Translations under genes and position numbers: made by a program
The notes under the pieces: generated by a model
What the model was told of the DNA's origin: nothing
The model's input: only the letters and a program-made list of their open reading frames with translations
Databases searched by the model: none
Assembly (NCBI GenBank): GCA_038231775.1
Contig: JBBRKS010000219.1
Coordinates: forward strand, 1 to 6,033
Source of the DNA: Stagnihabitans sp038231775
Lineage (GTDB): Bacteria; Pseudomonadota; Alphaproteobacteria; Rhodobacterales; Rhodobacteraceae
DNA: 6,033 nucleotides
Direction of reading: 5' to 3'
Part shown: positions 1 to 5,574 of the stretch, piece after piece
Layout of the letters: each line of letters opens with the position of its first letter
Numbering within the stretch: the first letter of the stretch is position 1

Positions 1-431
1 ACCTTGCCGACCTTAAACCCCGCTACCGCCTGCGCCGCGCCCCCGGGCTTTCCGGCCAAAGCCTTGCCCTGCAGGTCGAGGATCTGGACATGGGTGCCGA
101 AGCCCGCGCCACCCGCAGCCTGTCGGGCGGAGAGCGGTTTCTGGTCTCACTTGCGCTGGCGTTGGCCCTGTCGGGGATGGGCGACAAAGGCGGTCTGGCC
201 GCGACCCTGTTCATCGACGAGGGTTTTGGCTCGCTGGATGCCGAAAGCCTGGATCTGGCGATTGATGCCCTGGACACGCTGCAGGCACAGGGCCGCATGA
301 TCGGCGTGATCAGCCATGTCGAGGCGATGAAGGACCGTATCCCGGTGCAAATTCGGGTGCGCCGTCAGGGCGGCGGCAAAAGTACAGTCAGCGTGGAAAC
401 TCCGGGAAGATCGGCCTTTTTTGGCGACTGA
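1..431 (+). CDS. sbcC: SbcC-type exonuclease ATPase subunit, C-terminal end (5' partial)
   Basis: Only the last ~142 residues are present; the reading frame is open from base 3 back to the window edge. SbcC is the SMC/Rad50-like ATPase that works with the SbcD nuclease to cleave hairpins and DNA ends. The visible part is the C-terminal half of the split ABC ATPase head. It shows a region reading LALQVEDLDMG, the ABC signature LSGGE (bases 120-134), a Walker B strand ending TLFIDE (204-221), a D-loop GSLD (228-239) and a switch-histidine segment VISHVEAM (His codon at 315-317). It ends at TGA 429-431. The coiled coils and the Walker A half would lie upstream, outside the window, so RecN or another SMC-like protein cannot be fully excluded. 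However, the LSGGERFLVSLALALALS run and the FIDEGFGSLD D-loop are typical of SbcC. An ATG at 90 is internal to the gene and is not the start. Confidence 0.88.
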   Translation, partial: LADLKPRYRLRRAPGLSGQSLALQVEDLDMGAEARATRSLSGGERFLVSLALALALSGMGDKGGLAATLFIDEGFGSLDAESLDLAIDALDTLQAQGRMIGVISHVEAMKDRIPVQIRVRRQGGGKSTVSVETPGRSAFFGD

Positions 432-590
432 AGACTGAGGCTGCAAAAGGTGCCCAGCGTCTTGCCTTTAAGGGTTGCTCAAATCGGCTTCAGGAATGGC
501 AGCCGGAATTCCCGGGTTCCACGTCACGAAACGCAAGAACAGCACCCGTCTGCCCCCCGGACTAACGTCAGCCCGAACCGTAACCGACGA

Positions 591-700
591 CATCGGCCCC
601 CTCCAACCATCGTCAGACACCCCAAGCCCCACGCCCAACCCACCCCCCGATGCCCGCCCTACAGAACACCCCAACGCTTTGCCCCGGACCACCCTCTTTG
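591..700 (+). terminator. C-rich, G-poor tract: candidate Rho-dependent (rut-like) region downstream of sbcC
   Basis: By direct count this 110-base stretch has 59 C and 15 G on the + strand; within 601-680 it is 43 C and 9 G. Flanking genes have roughly balanced C and G. RNA transcribed from the end of sbcC through here would be C-rich, G-poor and probably unstructured, which is the usual description of a Rho utilisation site. No intrinsic terminator (GC stem plus U-run) is visible after the sbcC stop, so Rho-dependent termination is a reasonable inference. Alternatives are simple compositional drift or an untranslated leader of the surE operon. Confidence 0.35.
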
Positions 701-756
701 ACCAAGCATCACAGGGCCTGCGCTTGCCCCCAAAGCGGGGCTCGTCTATCAGGGAC

Positions 757-764
757 AAAAGGGG
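757..764 (+). promoter_or_regulatory. Ribosome binding site of surE
   Basis: AAAAGGGG ends five bases before the ATG at 770. This strong purine-rich site fixes the surE start at 770, rather than at the in-frame ATG at 650, which would add 40 residues encoded by the C-rich intergenic tract. Confidence 0.75.
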
Positions 765-769
765 TTCTC

Positions 770-1555
770 ATGCGCATTCTGATCACCAATGACGACGGCA
801 TCAACGCCCCCGGTCTGGCCGTGCTGGAGCGTATCGCCAAAACCATCGCCGGACCGCAGGGCGAGGTCTGGGTGGTGGCGCCCGCCTTTGAACAATCTGG
901 CGTCGGGCACTGCATCAGCTACACCCATCCCACGATGATCGCAGAACTGGGACCGCGCCGCTTTGCCGCCGAAGGCTCGCCAGCCGATTGCGTGCTGGCC
1001 GGGCTGTACCATGTGATGAAAGACAACCGCCCCGATCTGGTGCTGTCAGGTGTGAACCGGGGCAACAACTCGGGTGAGAACGTTCTGTACTCCGGCACGA
1101 TCGGTGCGGCGATGGAGGCGGCCTTGCAGGGTGTCAGATCCATCGCCTTGTCGCAATTCTTTGGGCCTCAGAATGCCAAGCTGGCCGACCCGTTCGAAGC
1201 GGCTGCCGCCCACGGTGCCGCCCTGATCCAGCGGCTGCTGGACAATGGCCTGTGGGATGACGCGGATTACCGGCTGTTTTACAACGTCAACTTCCCGCCC
1301 GTTCCGGCGGCTGCGGTCAAGGGCACCAAGGTCGCCAATCAGGGCTTTCGGCGCTATTCGACGTTTTCGCTGGAACCCGCGATGTCACCCACGGGCCGTC
1401 AGTTCCTGTGGATCAAGGGCGGCGAACAGGGTCGCGTCACCTTGCCGGGGTCTGACATCACCGCCAATGTAGAGGGCTATACCTCTGTCACCCCCTTGCG
1501 CGCCGATCTGACAGCACATGACCGCATGGCCGAACTTGAGGCGGCCTTGGGATGA
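770..1555 (+). CDS. surE: 5'/3'-nucleotidase SurE
   Basis: 261 residues, the normal length for the family. SurE is a cytoplasmic metal-dependent phosphatase that hydrolyses nucleoside 5'- and 3'-monophosphates, and in some species short polyphosphate; it is linked to stationary-phase and stress survival. The N-terminus MRILITNDDGINAPGL is the family hallmark. The expected metal ligands are all visible: Asp8 and Asp9 in NDDG, Ser43 in APAFEQSGVG, and Asn96 in SGVNRGNNSG. The following YSGTIGAAMEAAL segment (107-119) and the late DITANVEGYTSVTPL segment (229-243) are also typical. The start is chosen from the N-terminal motif and the ribosome binding site at 757-764. The stop TGA (1553-1555) overlaps the start of pcm as ATGA, indicating translational coupling. 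It is the first gene of the surE-pcm-nlpD operon and appears intact. Confidence 0.96.
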   Translation: MRILITNDDGINAPGLAVLERIAKTIAGPQGEVWVVAPAFEQSGVGHCISYTHPTMIAELGPRRFAAEGSPADCVLAGLYHVMKDNRPDLVLSGVNRGNNSGENVLYSGTIGAAMEAALQGVRSIALSQFFGPQNAKLADPFEAAAAHGAALIQRLLDNGLWDDADYRLFYNVNFPPVPAAAVKGTKVANQGFRRYSTFSLEPAMSPTGRQFLWIKGGEQGRVTLPGSDITANVEGYTSVTPLRADLTAHDRMAELEAALG

Positions 1556-2289
1556 CAGCCGACAGCCCCGCAGCACAGGACGGTTCCTCCAAGGCTGACG
1601 AGCCGTCCGCAACGGATGGGTCTGCCGGAGCGGGCAACAGTCATGGGCAGACTGCGGCGGCTGAACGGACGATGCGCTTTGTGTTTGCGCTGCGCTCTCA
1701 CGGGGTGACCGACAGCCGGGTGTTGCAGGCGATGGAGCGGGTGGACCGGGGTGCCTTTGTGCGCGGCCTGTTCGCCACCCGCGCCTATGAGGATATGCCG
1801 CTGCCGATTTCCTGCGGCCAGACGATCAGCCAGCCGTCGGTCGTGGGGCTTATGACGCAGGCGCTGGACGTTCATCCGCGCGACAAGGTGCTGGAGGTTG
1901 GCACCGGGTCCGGCTATCAGGCCGCGATCCTCAGCCTGTTGTGCCGCAGGGTCTATACCGTGGACCGCCACCGCCGTCTGGTGACCGAAGCCGCCCAGAT
2001 TTTCCGCGACATGGGGCTGGTCAACATCACGGCCTTTACCGCCGATGGCAGTTTCGGGCTGCCCGAACAGGCCCCGTTTGACCGCATTCTGGTGACCGCC
2101 GCCGCCGAGGACCCGCCCGGCCCGCTCTTGGCGCAGTTGAAGATCGGCGGTATCATGGTGGTTCCGGTCGGCCAGTCCGATGCGGTGCAAAGTCTGATCA
2201 AGGTGACCCGGCTGCAAAGCGGGTTTGACTATGAAGAGCTGCGCCCGGTGCGCTTTGTGCCGCTGGTCGAGGGGCTTGGGACGGAATGA
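1552..2289 (+). CDS. pcm: Protein-L-isoaspartate O-methyltransferase
   Basis: 245 residues as called. Pcm transfers a methyl group from S-adenosylmethionine to L-isoaspartyl residues that form in ageing proteins, starting their repair to aspartate; it acts in the cytoplasm. Visible features: PISCGQTISQPSVV (85-98), which shapes the substrate site in this family; SAM-binding motif I LEVGTGSGYQAA (114-125); VYTVDR (134-139); FDRILVTAAAED (176-187); and the family C-terminal segment RPVRFVPLVEG (231-241). Residues 1-40 are an Ala/Ser/Gly-rich, probably disordered extension. The family core begins near RTMRFVFALRSHGV (39-52). An ATG at 1672 (Met41) could be an alternative start, but it lacks a clear ribosome binding site, whereas the start at 1552 makes an ATGA overlap with surE. 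The stop likewise overlaps the next gene. Confidence 0.93.
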   Translation: MTADSPAAQDGSSKADEPSATDGSAGAGNSHGQTAAAERTMRFVFALRSHGVTDSRVLQAMERVDRGAFVRGLFATRAYEDMPLPISCGQTISQPSVVGLMTQALDVHPRDKVLEVGTGSGYQAAILSLLCRRVYTVDRHRRLVTEAAQIFRDMGLVNITAFTADGSFGLPEQAPFDRILVTAAAEDPPGPLLAQLKIGGIMVVPVGQSDAVQSLIKVTRLQSGFDYEELRPVRFVPLVEGLGTE

Positions 2290-3686
2290 AGCAATGGACC
2301 GAAAGAACGGGCAATCGGGTTGGGGCAGACGTGGTGCGACAGACGAGTGAGGGTGTGATGCGGTCTTTGAACGGATGGAACCGGGTGGTGCAGGCAGGCG
2401 CGTTCCGGGCAGGTGCGGGGCGGGCAGGTGTGGGGCGGGCAGGCGTGGGGCGGGCAGGCGTTTGGCGCCTTGGCGTTTGGCGGGCTGGCGCGTTGCCGGT
2501 CATGGCGGCGTTGCTGCTGTCGGCTTGTGCCAACACCGCCTCCCTTGACTGGGACCTGCGCAACAATGCTGGTGCCACCGGGGATGCGGCGGTCAGTGCC
2601 ACCGCCTCGCGGCCCTCGCCCGATGCGCATGGTGTGATATCGTACCCCGGCTATCAGGTCGCGGTGGCGCGGCGCGGTGATACGGTCGGATCGGTTGCCG
2701 CCCGCTTGGCGATTCCGGCCGACCAGTTGGCCTCGTACAACGCGCTGTCGGTCAATGACCCGCTGCGCGAGGGTGAGATTATGGCGCTGCCGGTCCGGGT
2801 GGCCGCCGATGCGGCCGCCCTGCCGGGCGGAGTGTTCCAAGGGCAAACCATCGGCACCGGGGTGACACCCGGCGGCATAGATGTCGCAGCGATTGCCACA
2901 ACGGCGATTGACCGCGCCACCCCGTCGGGCACGCCGACCGGCACCCCGACCCAAGGCGGGGCGCTGCCGTTTGCCAACCAGGGCTCTGGTCCGGTGCCGG
3001 TGCGCTATCAGGTCAAGCGCGGCGAGACCGCCTTTACCATTGCGCGCACCTTCAACATTTCGGCCAAGGCGCTGGCTGACTGGAACGGGCTGGGGCCTGA
3101 CCTTTCGGTGCGTGAGGGGCAGTATCTGATCATCCCGACGCCGACCGATGTCGCACGCCTGCCCGGCGGTTCGCAAGTTGATGCGACCTTGCCGGGTGTG
3201 GGGTCTCCAACGCCTGAACCGCCCTCGGCCAGCCTGCCCTTGCCGAATGAACCGACCGAGACGGCTGCCCAAGCCGCCCAGCACGCCAACACTCCAGCAC
3301 CCAATCTTGGTGGCCAGCGCACCGCTGCCTCGGCGGCCGCGATGGGAATGCCGGTGGACGGCAAGATCATCCGGGGCTGGGATGGCAAGGCGTCGCAAGG
3401 AATCGACATTGCCGCCGCCGCGGGCACACCGGTTCATGCAGCCCAGGACGGCACGGTGGCGGTGATCACCCACGATCCCAAAACCGGCGCACTGATCGTC
3501 ATTCTGCGCCACACCGGCGGGGTGCTTACCGTCTATGCCGGGCTCGATTCGGCGACGGTGGCCAAGGATGCCGTCGTCAAACGCGGCCAGACCCTTGGCA
3601 CGGTCAAGTCCGGCAGCCCGGCGCAGGTGCATTTCGAGGTGCGCCAAGGCCAGCAATCGGTCGATCCGCTGGGCTATCTGCAATAA
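2286..3686 (+). CDS. nlpD: LysM/M23 lipoprotein, NlpD-like amidase-activator type
   Basis: 466 residues from the ATG that overlaps the pcm stop (ATGA). An alternative ATG at 2358 (Met25) has a GAGGG four bases upstream and is equally plausible. Order of parts: a basic N-terminal stretch containing seven pentapeptide repeats (36-70); a hydrophobic segment with lipobox LLSAC, placing the lipidated cysteine at 81; LysM domain 1 (~122-169); LysM domain 2 (~240-284); a Pro/Ala/Thr-rich linker (~285-350); and an M23 (LytM) domain (~354-463). LysM domains bind peptidoglycan, so the protein should sit at the periplasmic face of a membrane. The M23 zinc and catalytic site is degraded: HxGxD reads SQGID (Ser370 in place of His), the YxHL histidine is Gly419, and HxH reads QVH (Gln447-His449). 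Asp374 and His449 remain. This pattern matches NlpD/EnvC-type activators of cell-wall amidases rather than active endopeptidases; that role is inferred. It is the last gene of the operon, with no rpoS following. Confidence 0.88.
   Translation: MKQWTERTGNRVGADVVRQTSEGVMRSLNGWNRVVQAGAFRAGAGRAGVGRAGVGRAGVWRLGVWRAGALPVMAALLLSACANTASLDWDLRNNAGATGDAAVSATASRPSPDAHGVISYPGYQVAVARRGDTVGSVAARLAIPADQLASYNALSVNDPLREGEIMALPVRVAADAAALPGGVFQGQTIGTGVTPGGIDVAAIATTAIDRATPSGTPTGTPTQGGALPFANQGSGPVPVRYQVKRGETAFTIARTFNISAKALADWNGLGPDLSVREGQYLIIPTPTDVARLPGGSQVDATLPGVGSPTPEPPSASLPLPNEPTETAAQAAQHANTPAPNLGGQRTAASAAAMGMPVDGKIIRGWDGKASQGIDIAAAAGTPVHAAQDGTVAVITHDPKTGALIVILRHTGGVLTVYAGLDSATVAKDAVVKRGQTLGTVKSGSPAQVHFEVRQGQQSVDPLGYLQ
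2349..2360 (+). promoter_or_regulatory. Possible internal ribosome binding site and alternative nlpD start
   Basis: GAGGG at 2349-2353 is followed after four bases by an in-frame ATG at 2358-2360. The site would give a protein 24 residues shorter, with the pentapeptide repeats still in the n-region. It competes with the ATGA-coupled start at 2286; the sequence alone does not decide between them. Confidence 0.4.
2391..2495 (+). repeat. 15-bp tandem repeat, seven units, encoding RAGVG-type pentapeptides
   Basis: Seven in-frame 15-base units lie within the nlpD-like gene, upstream of the hydrophobic part of its signal sequence. They encode QAGAF, RAGAG, RAGVG, RAGVG, RAGVW, RLGVW and RAGAL. Units 2 to 4 are nearly identical in DNA (core GGGCAGGYGTGGGGC); the outer units have diverged. 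The array keeps the reading frame whatever the copy number. It adds about five arginines to the n-region of a lipoprotein signal peptide. Confidence 0.9.
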
Positions 3687-3699
3687 ATTTCGCTGCGCG

Positions 3700-3731
3700 T
3701 CTGGCAGGCCGCCAGAGGGTTTCACACCCTC
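3700..3731. terminator. Two abutting GC-rich hairpins after nlpD, candidate bidirectional terminator
   Basis: Thirteen bases after the TAA stop is a perfect 6-bp stem TCTGGC/GCCAGA with loop AGGCC (3700-3716). It shares two bases with a second perfect 6-bp stem GAGGGT/ACCCTC with loop TTCAC (3715-3731). The second stem can extend outward by a CC/GG pair across one mismatch. No U-run follows on either strand, so these are not classical intrinsic terminators. Their position between converging genes still suggests a role in 3'-end formation or mRNA protection. Confidence 0.4.
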
Positions 3732-3768
3732 CGGACCGCCCGTGGAGTATTTCGGCCAGGATGAAAGG
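3711..3768 (+). repeat. Probable dispersed intergenic element (hairpin plus GGAGTATTT motif)
   Basis: A hairpin at 3712-3734 is followed by a GC-rich spacer, GGAGTATTT (3744-3752) and a purine-rich GGCCAGGATGAAAGG (3754-3768). I recall similar arrangements of a GAGGG-type hairpin, then GGAGTATTT, then a GAAGAA-like purine tail, recurring between genes in Rhodobacterales genomes. That recollection is from memory and not verified here; a single window cannot show the element is repeated. Confidence 0.4.
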
Positions 3769-3784
3769 CAAAGCGGGCTTGGCG

Positions 3785-3886
3785 TGTGATATCGTTCGAT
3801 AACACGTGTGTTATGACGTTTAAGGTATTGATAAGATTATATTTTCATAAATTTTTTAGGCTTTTGTTAACCTGTGGTTTTCCAGA
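3785..3886. other. AT-rich convergent intergenic patch with overlapping inverted repeats
   Basis: Between the two converging operons, 3811-3880 has 53 A/T of 70 bases (about 24% GC), in sharp contrast with the surrounding genes. At its left edge are two inverted repeats sharing three bases: TATCG-TT-CGATA (3790-3801) and ATAACAC-GT-GTGTTAT (3799-3814). The patch also has T-runs on the + strand (3851-3857 and others) but no strong GC stem before them. It could be where transcription from both directions ends, a protein-binding site, or relaxed non-coding sequence. I see no gene here. Confidence 0.5.
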
Positions 3887-4735
3887 TTACAGGGCGATGC
3901 CCTCACGGGCGGCAAGGTCGCAGAAGAACTGCCACGCGACGCGGCCAGAGCGGGAACCGCGGGTGGCCTGCCATTCGATCGCCTCGGCCCACAGGCGGTC
4001 TTCGGTGATTTGCAGGCCGTGGGCGGCGCAGTAACCGCGGATCATTGCAAGATATTCGTCCTGGGTGCAGGGGTGAAAGCCCAGCCACAGGCCGAAGCGG
4101 TCCGAGAGCGAGACTTTCTCTTCAACCGCCTCACCCGGCGTGATGGCGGTGGCGCGTTCGTTGTCGATCATCTCTCGCGGCATCAGGTGGCGGCGGTTTG
4201 AGGTGGCGTAAAACAGCACGTTGTCGGGGCGACCCTCTATGCCGCCGTCCAGCACGGCTTTCAGCGATTTGTAATGCTGGTCATCGTTGGAAAACGACAG
4301 ATCGTCACAGAACAGGATGAACCGGCAGGGGGCGTCGTTCAGCCGGGCAGCGCGCAGATGTGCCAGCAGACGCTGGACCGAAGGCAGGTCTTCGCGGCTG
4401 AGTTCGACAATCTTCAGGTCGTACCCTTCGCCCCGCACCGCCGCATGGATCGCCTTGACGAGTGAGGATTTGCCCATGCCGCGCGCGCCCCACAACAGCG
4501 CGTTGTTGGCCGGCAGCCCCCTTGCGAAATGGCGGGTGTTTTCCAAAAGCGTGTCGCGCGACCGGTCGATGCCGATCAGCAGCCCGACATCGACGCGGGA
4601 CACTTTGGCCACCGGATCAAGCCGGTCGGGGGCGACATGCCAGACAAACGCCTCAGCCGCCGCAAAATCCGGCGCGGGCAGCGGCGGCGGTGCCAGACGT
4701 TCCAGCGCCGCCGCAATCCGTTCGTCGAAGGTCAC
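3887..4735 (-). CDS. DUF815 family AAA-type ATPase
   Basis: 282 residues from a GTG start at 4735. This start makes a 4-base GTGA overlap with the tatC stop; an upstream ATG at 4756 would overlap tatC by 25 bases and is less likely. The protein belongs to the DUF815 (PF05673) group of predicted cytoplasmic P-loop ATPases, whose function is not established. From the GTG start: Walker A GARGMGKSS (83-91), Walker B strand FILFCDDLSF (139-148), a sensor-1-like ATSNRRHL (177-184), SDRFGLWLGF (211-220) and a C-terminal SGRVAWQF (263-270) whose arginine could act as sensor 2. No signal peptide or membrane segment is seen. It is the last gene of the tatB-tatC operon and converges on nlpD. A link to Tat export is suggested only by the gene coupling. 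TAA stop at 3887-3889. Confidence 0.88.
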   Translation of the reverse strand: MTFDERIAAALERLAPPPLPAPDFAAAEAFVWHVAPDRLDPVAKVSRVDVGLLIGIDRSRDTLLENTRHFARGLPANNALLWGARGMGKSSLVKAIHAAVRGEGYDLKIVELSREDLPSVQRLLAHLRAARLNDAPCRFILFCDDLSFSNDDQHYKSLKAVLDGGIEGRPDNVLFYATSNRRHLMPREMIDNERATAITPGEAVEEKVSLSDRFGLWLGFHPCTQDEYLAMIRGYCAAHGLQITEDRLWAEAIEWQATRGSRSGRVAWQFFCDLAAREGIAL

Positions 4736-5574
4736 TCTTCGTCCTCCGGCTCCCATGTGCCGTCAAGTTTGGCTTGCTTTTCGGCCTGCTTTTCAAAGTA
4801 CACGATGATCCAGATCGAAATTTCATAGAGCGGATAGATCGTGGCAAACAGGATCAGCATGGAGGTAACATCGGGCGGTGCGATCATCGACGACACGATC
4901 ATGATGCCGACCACCGCATATTTGCGCGTCGATTTCAGCCCCTTGGAGCCGATCAGCCCGGCCTTGCCCATTAGCGTCAACAGGACCGGCAGTTGGAAAC
5001 ATAAGCCAAACGCCATCAGGAACTGCATGGTCAGGGCAAAGAACGCCTCAACCGAGCCTTGGAAGATCACGCCCTTGGGCACCTCTCCCAACGGATTGGC
5101 CGATTGCATCGCCTCTTTGAAACTGTCCTGATAGCTTAGGAAAAAGTCAAAGGCGTAGGGCAGGACGACCAGATAGGCAAAGCCCGCACCGATGCAGAAC
5201 ATGATCGGAGACGCGAGCAGGAAGGGCAGAAAGGCGTTGCGTTCGTTCTTGTACAGACCCGGCGCAATAAAGCGCCACATCTGGTAGGCGATCATCGGAA
5301 AGGCCAGAACAAAGCCGCCCCACATCGCGATTTTCAGGGTGACGAAAAAGCCCTCTTGCACCTTGATCAGCACAAAGGTGCAATCCTGATGACGGGCCGC
5401 CAATGCGTGGCACATCGGGCGCGACAGGAAGGCGAAGACATAGCTCCAGAACACGTAGCAGACCATGAAGGCGGCGATATAGGCGCCGATTGAATACATG
5501 ATTCGGTTGCGCAGTTCCTTCAGATGCTCGATCAGCGGGGCAGCGCTGCTGTCCAGATCTTCGGCGTGGCTCAT
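4732..5574 (-). CDS. tatC: Sec-independent protein translocase subunit TatC
   Basis: 280 residues. TatC is the polytopic inner-membrane core of the twin-arginine translocase; with TatB it forms the receptor that recognises RR signal peptides of folded proteins. Visible features: a cytoplasmic N-terminus with HLKELRNR (17-24), where Glu20 matches the signal-binding glutamate of E. coli TatC; EGFFVTLKIAMW (74-85); and QMWRFIAPGLYKNERN (98-113), where Glu111 matches E. coli Glu103. Hydrophobic segments lie at roughly 26-50, 78-98, 117-146, 178-202, 219-234 and 238-259, giving the expected six. The C-terminus is charged (KQAEKQAKL, then acidic). The loop around 148-175 looks somewhat longer than in E. 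coli TatC. The ATG (5574-5572) overlaps the tatB stop as ATGA, and an AGAAG-type site lies just upstream. The stop overlaps the DUF815 start. Confidence 0.97.
   Translation of the reverse strand: MSHAEDLDSSAAPLIEHLKELRNRIMYSIGAYIAAFMVCYVFWSYVFAFLSRPMCHALAARHQDCTFVLIKVQEGFFVTLKIAMWGGFVLAFPMIAYQMWRFIAPGLYKNERNAFLPFLLASPIMFCIGAGFAYLVVLPYAFDFFLSYQDSFKEAMQSANPLGEVPKGVIFQGSVEAFFALTMQFLMAFGLCFQLPVLLTLMGKAGLIGSKGLKSTRKYAVVGIMIVSSMIAPPDVTSMLILFATIYPLYEISIWIIVYFEKQAEKQAKLDGTWEPEDEE

Larger units (their letters stand above)
432..769. other. Intergenic region between sbcC and surE, no supported gene
   Basis: About 340 bases separate the sbcC stop from the surE start. Several short open frames exist on both strands, but they are low in complexity, rich in Pro/Arg/His or Gly, and none has a recognisable family or a clear ribosome binding site. 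The most notable content is a C-rich, G-poor tract (see 591-700). Near the 3' end there is a TTGACC hexamer at 698-703 that could be a -35 element, but I see no convincing -10 at the right distance. A small hairpin, GCCCC/GGGGC with a six-base loop (726-741), lies just upstream of the surE ribosome binding site. The surE operon promoter presumably lies in this region, but I cannot place it. Confidence 0.6.

Noticed and set aside
446..469. AAAGG/CCTTT inverted repeat just after sbcC as an intrinsic terminator
   Set aside because: Five-base, mostly A/T stem with a long loop and no following T-run; too weak to call.
505..520. Adjacent palindromes GGAATTCC and CCCGGG
   Set aside because: Short palindromes of this length occur by chance; no spacing or copy suggests a regulatory site.
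698..726. TTGACC at 698 as a -35 element of a surE promoter
   Set aside because: At a 17-base spacing the -10 position reads CGCTTG, which does not resemble a sigma-70 element.
468..758. 96-codon minus-strand open frame in the sbcC-surE gap
   Set aside because: Gly-rich, low complexity, no ribosome binding site or family recognised; the open frame is explained by the strong C bias of the + strand.
650..769. Upstream in-frame extension of surE from ATG 650
   Set aside because: SurE proteins begin with the MRIL-NDDG motif; a strong ribosome binding site lies five bases before ATG 770, and the extension is encoded by biased intergenic sequence.
1477..2217. 246-codon open frame on the minus strand opposite pcm
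   Set aside because: The + strand encodes a clear Pcm with all SAM-binding motifs; the antisense product has no family resemblance.
2229..3725. 498-codon open frame on the minus strand opposite the nlpD-like gene
   Set aside because: It is the shadow of a GC-rich gene; its composition is Arg/Gly/His-rich with no recognisable domain, while the + strand frame has LysM, lipobox and M23 features.
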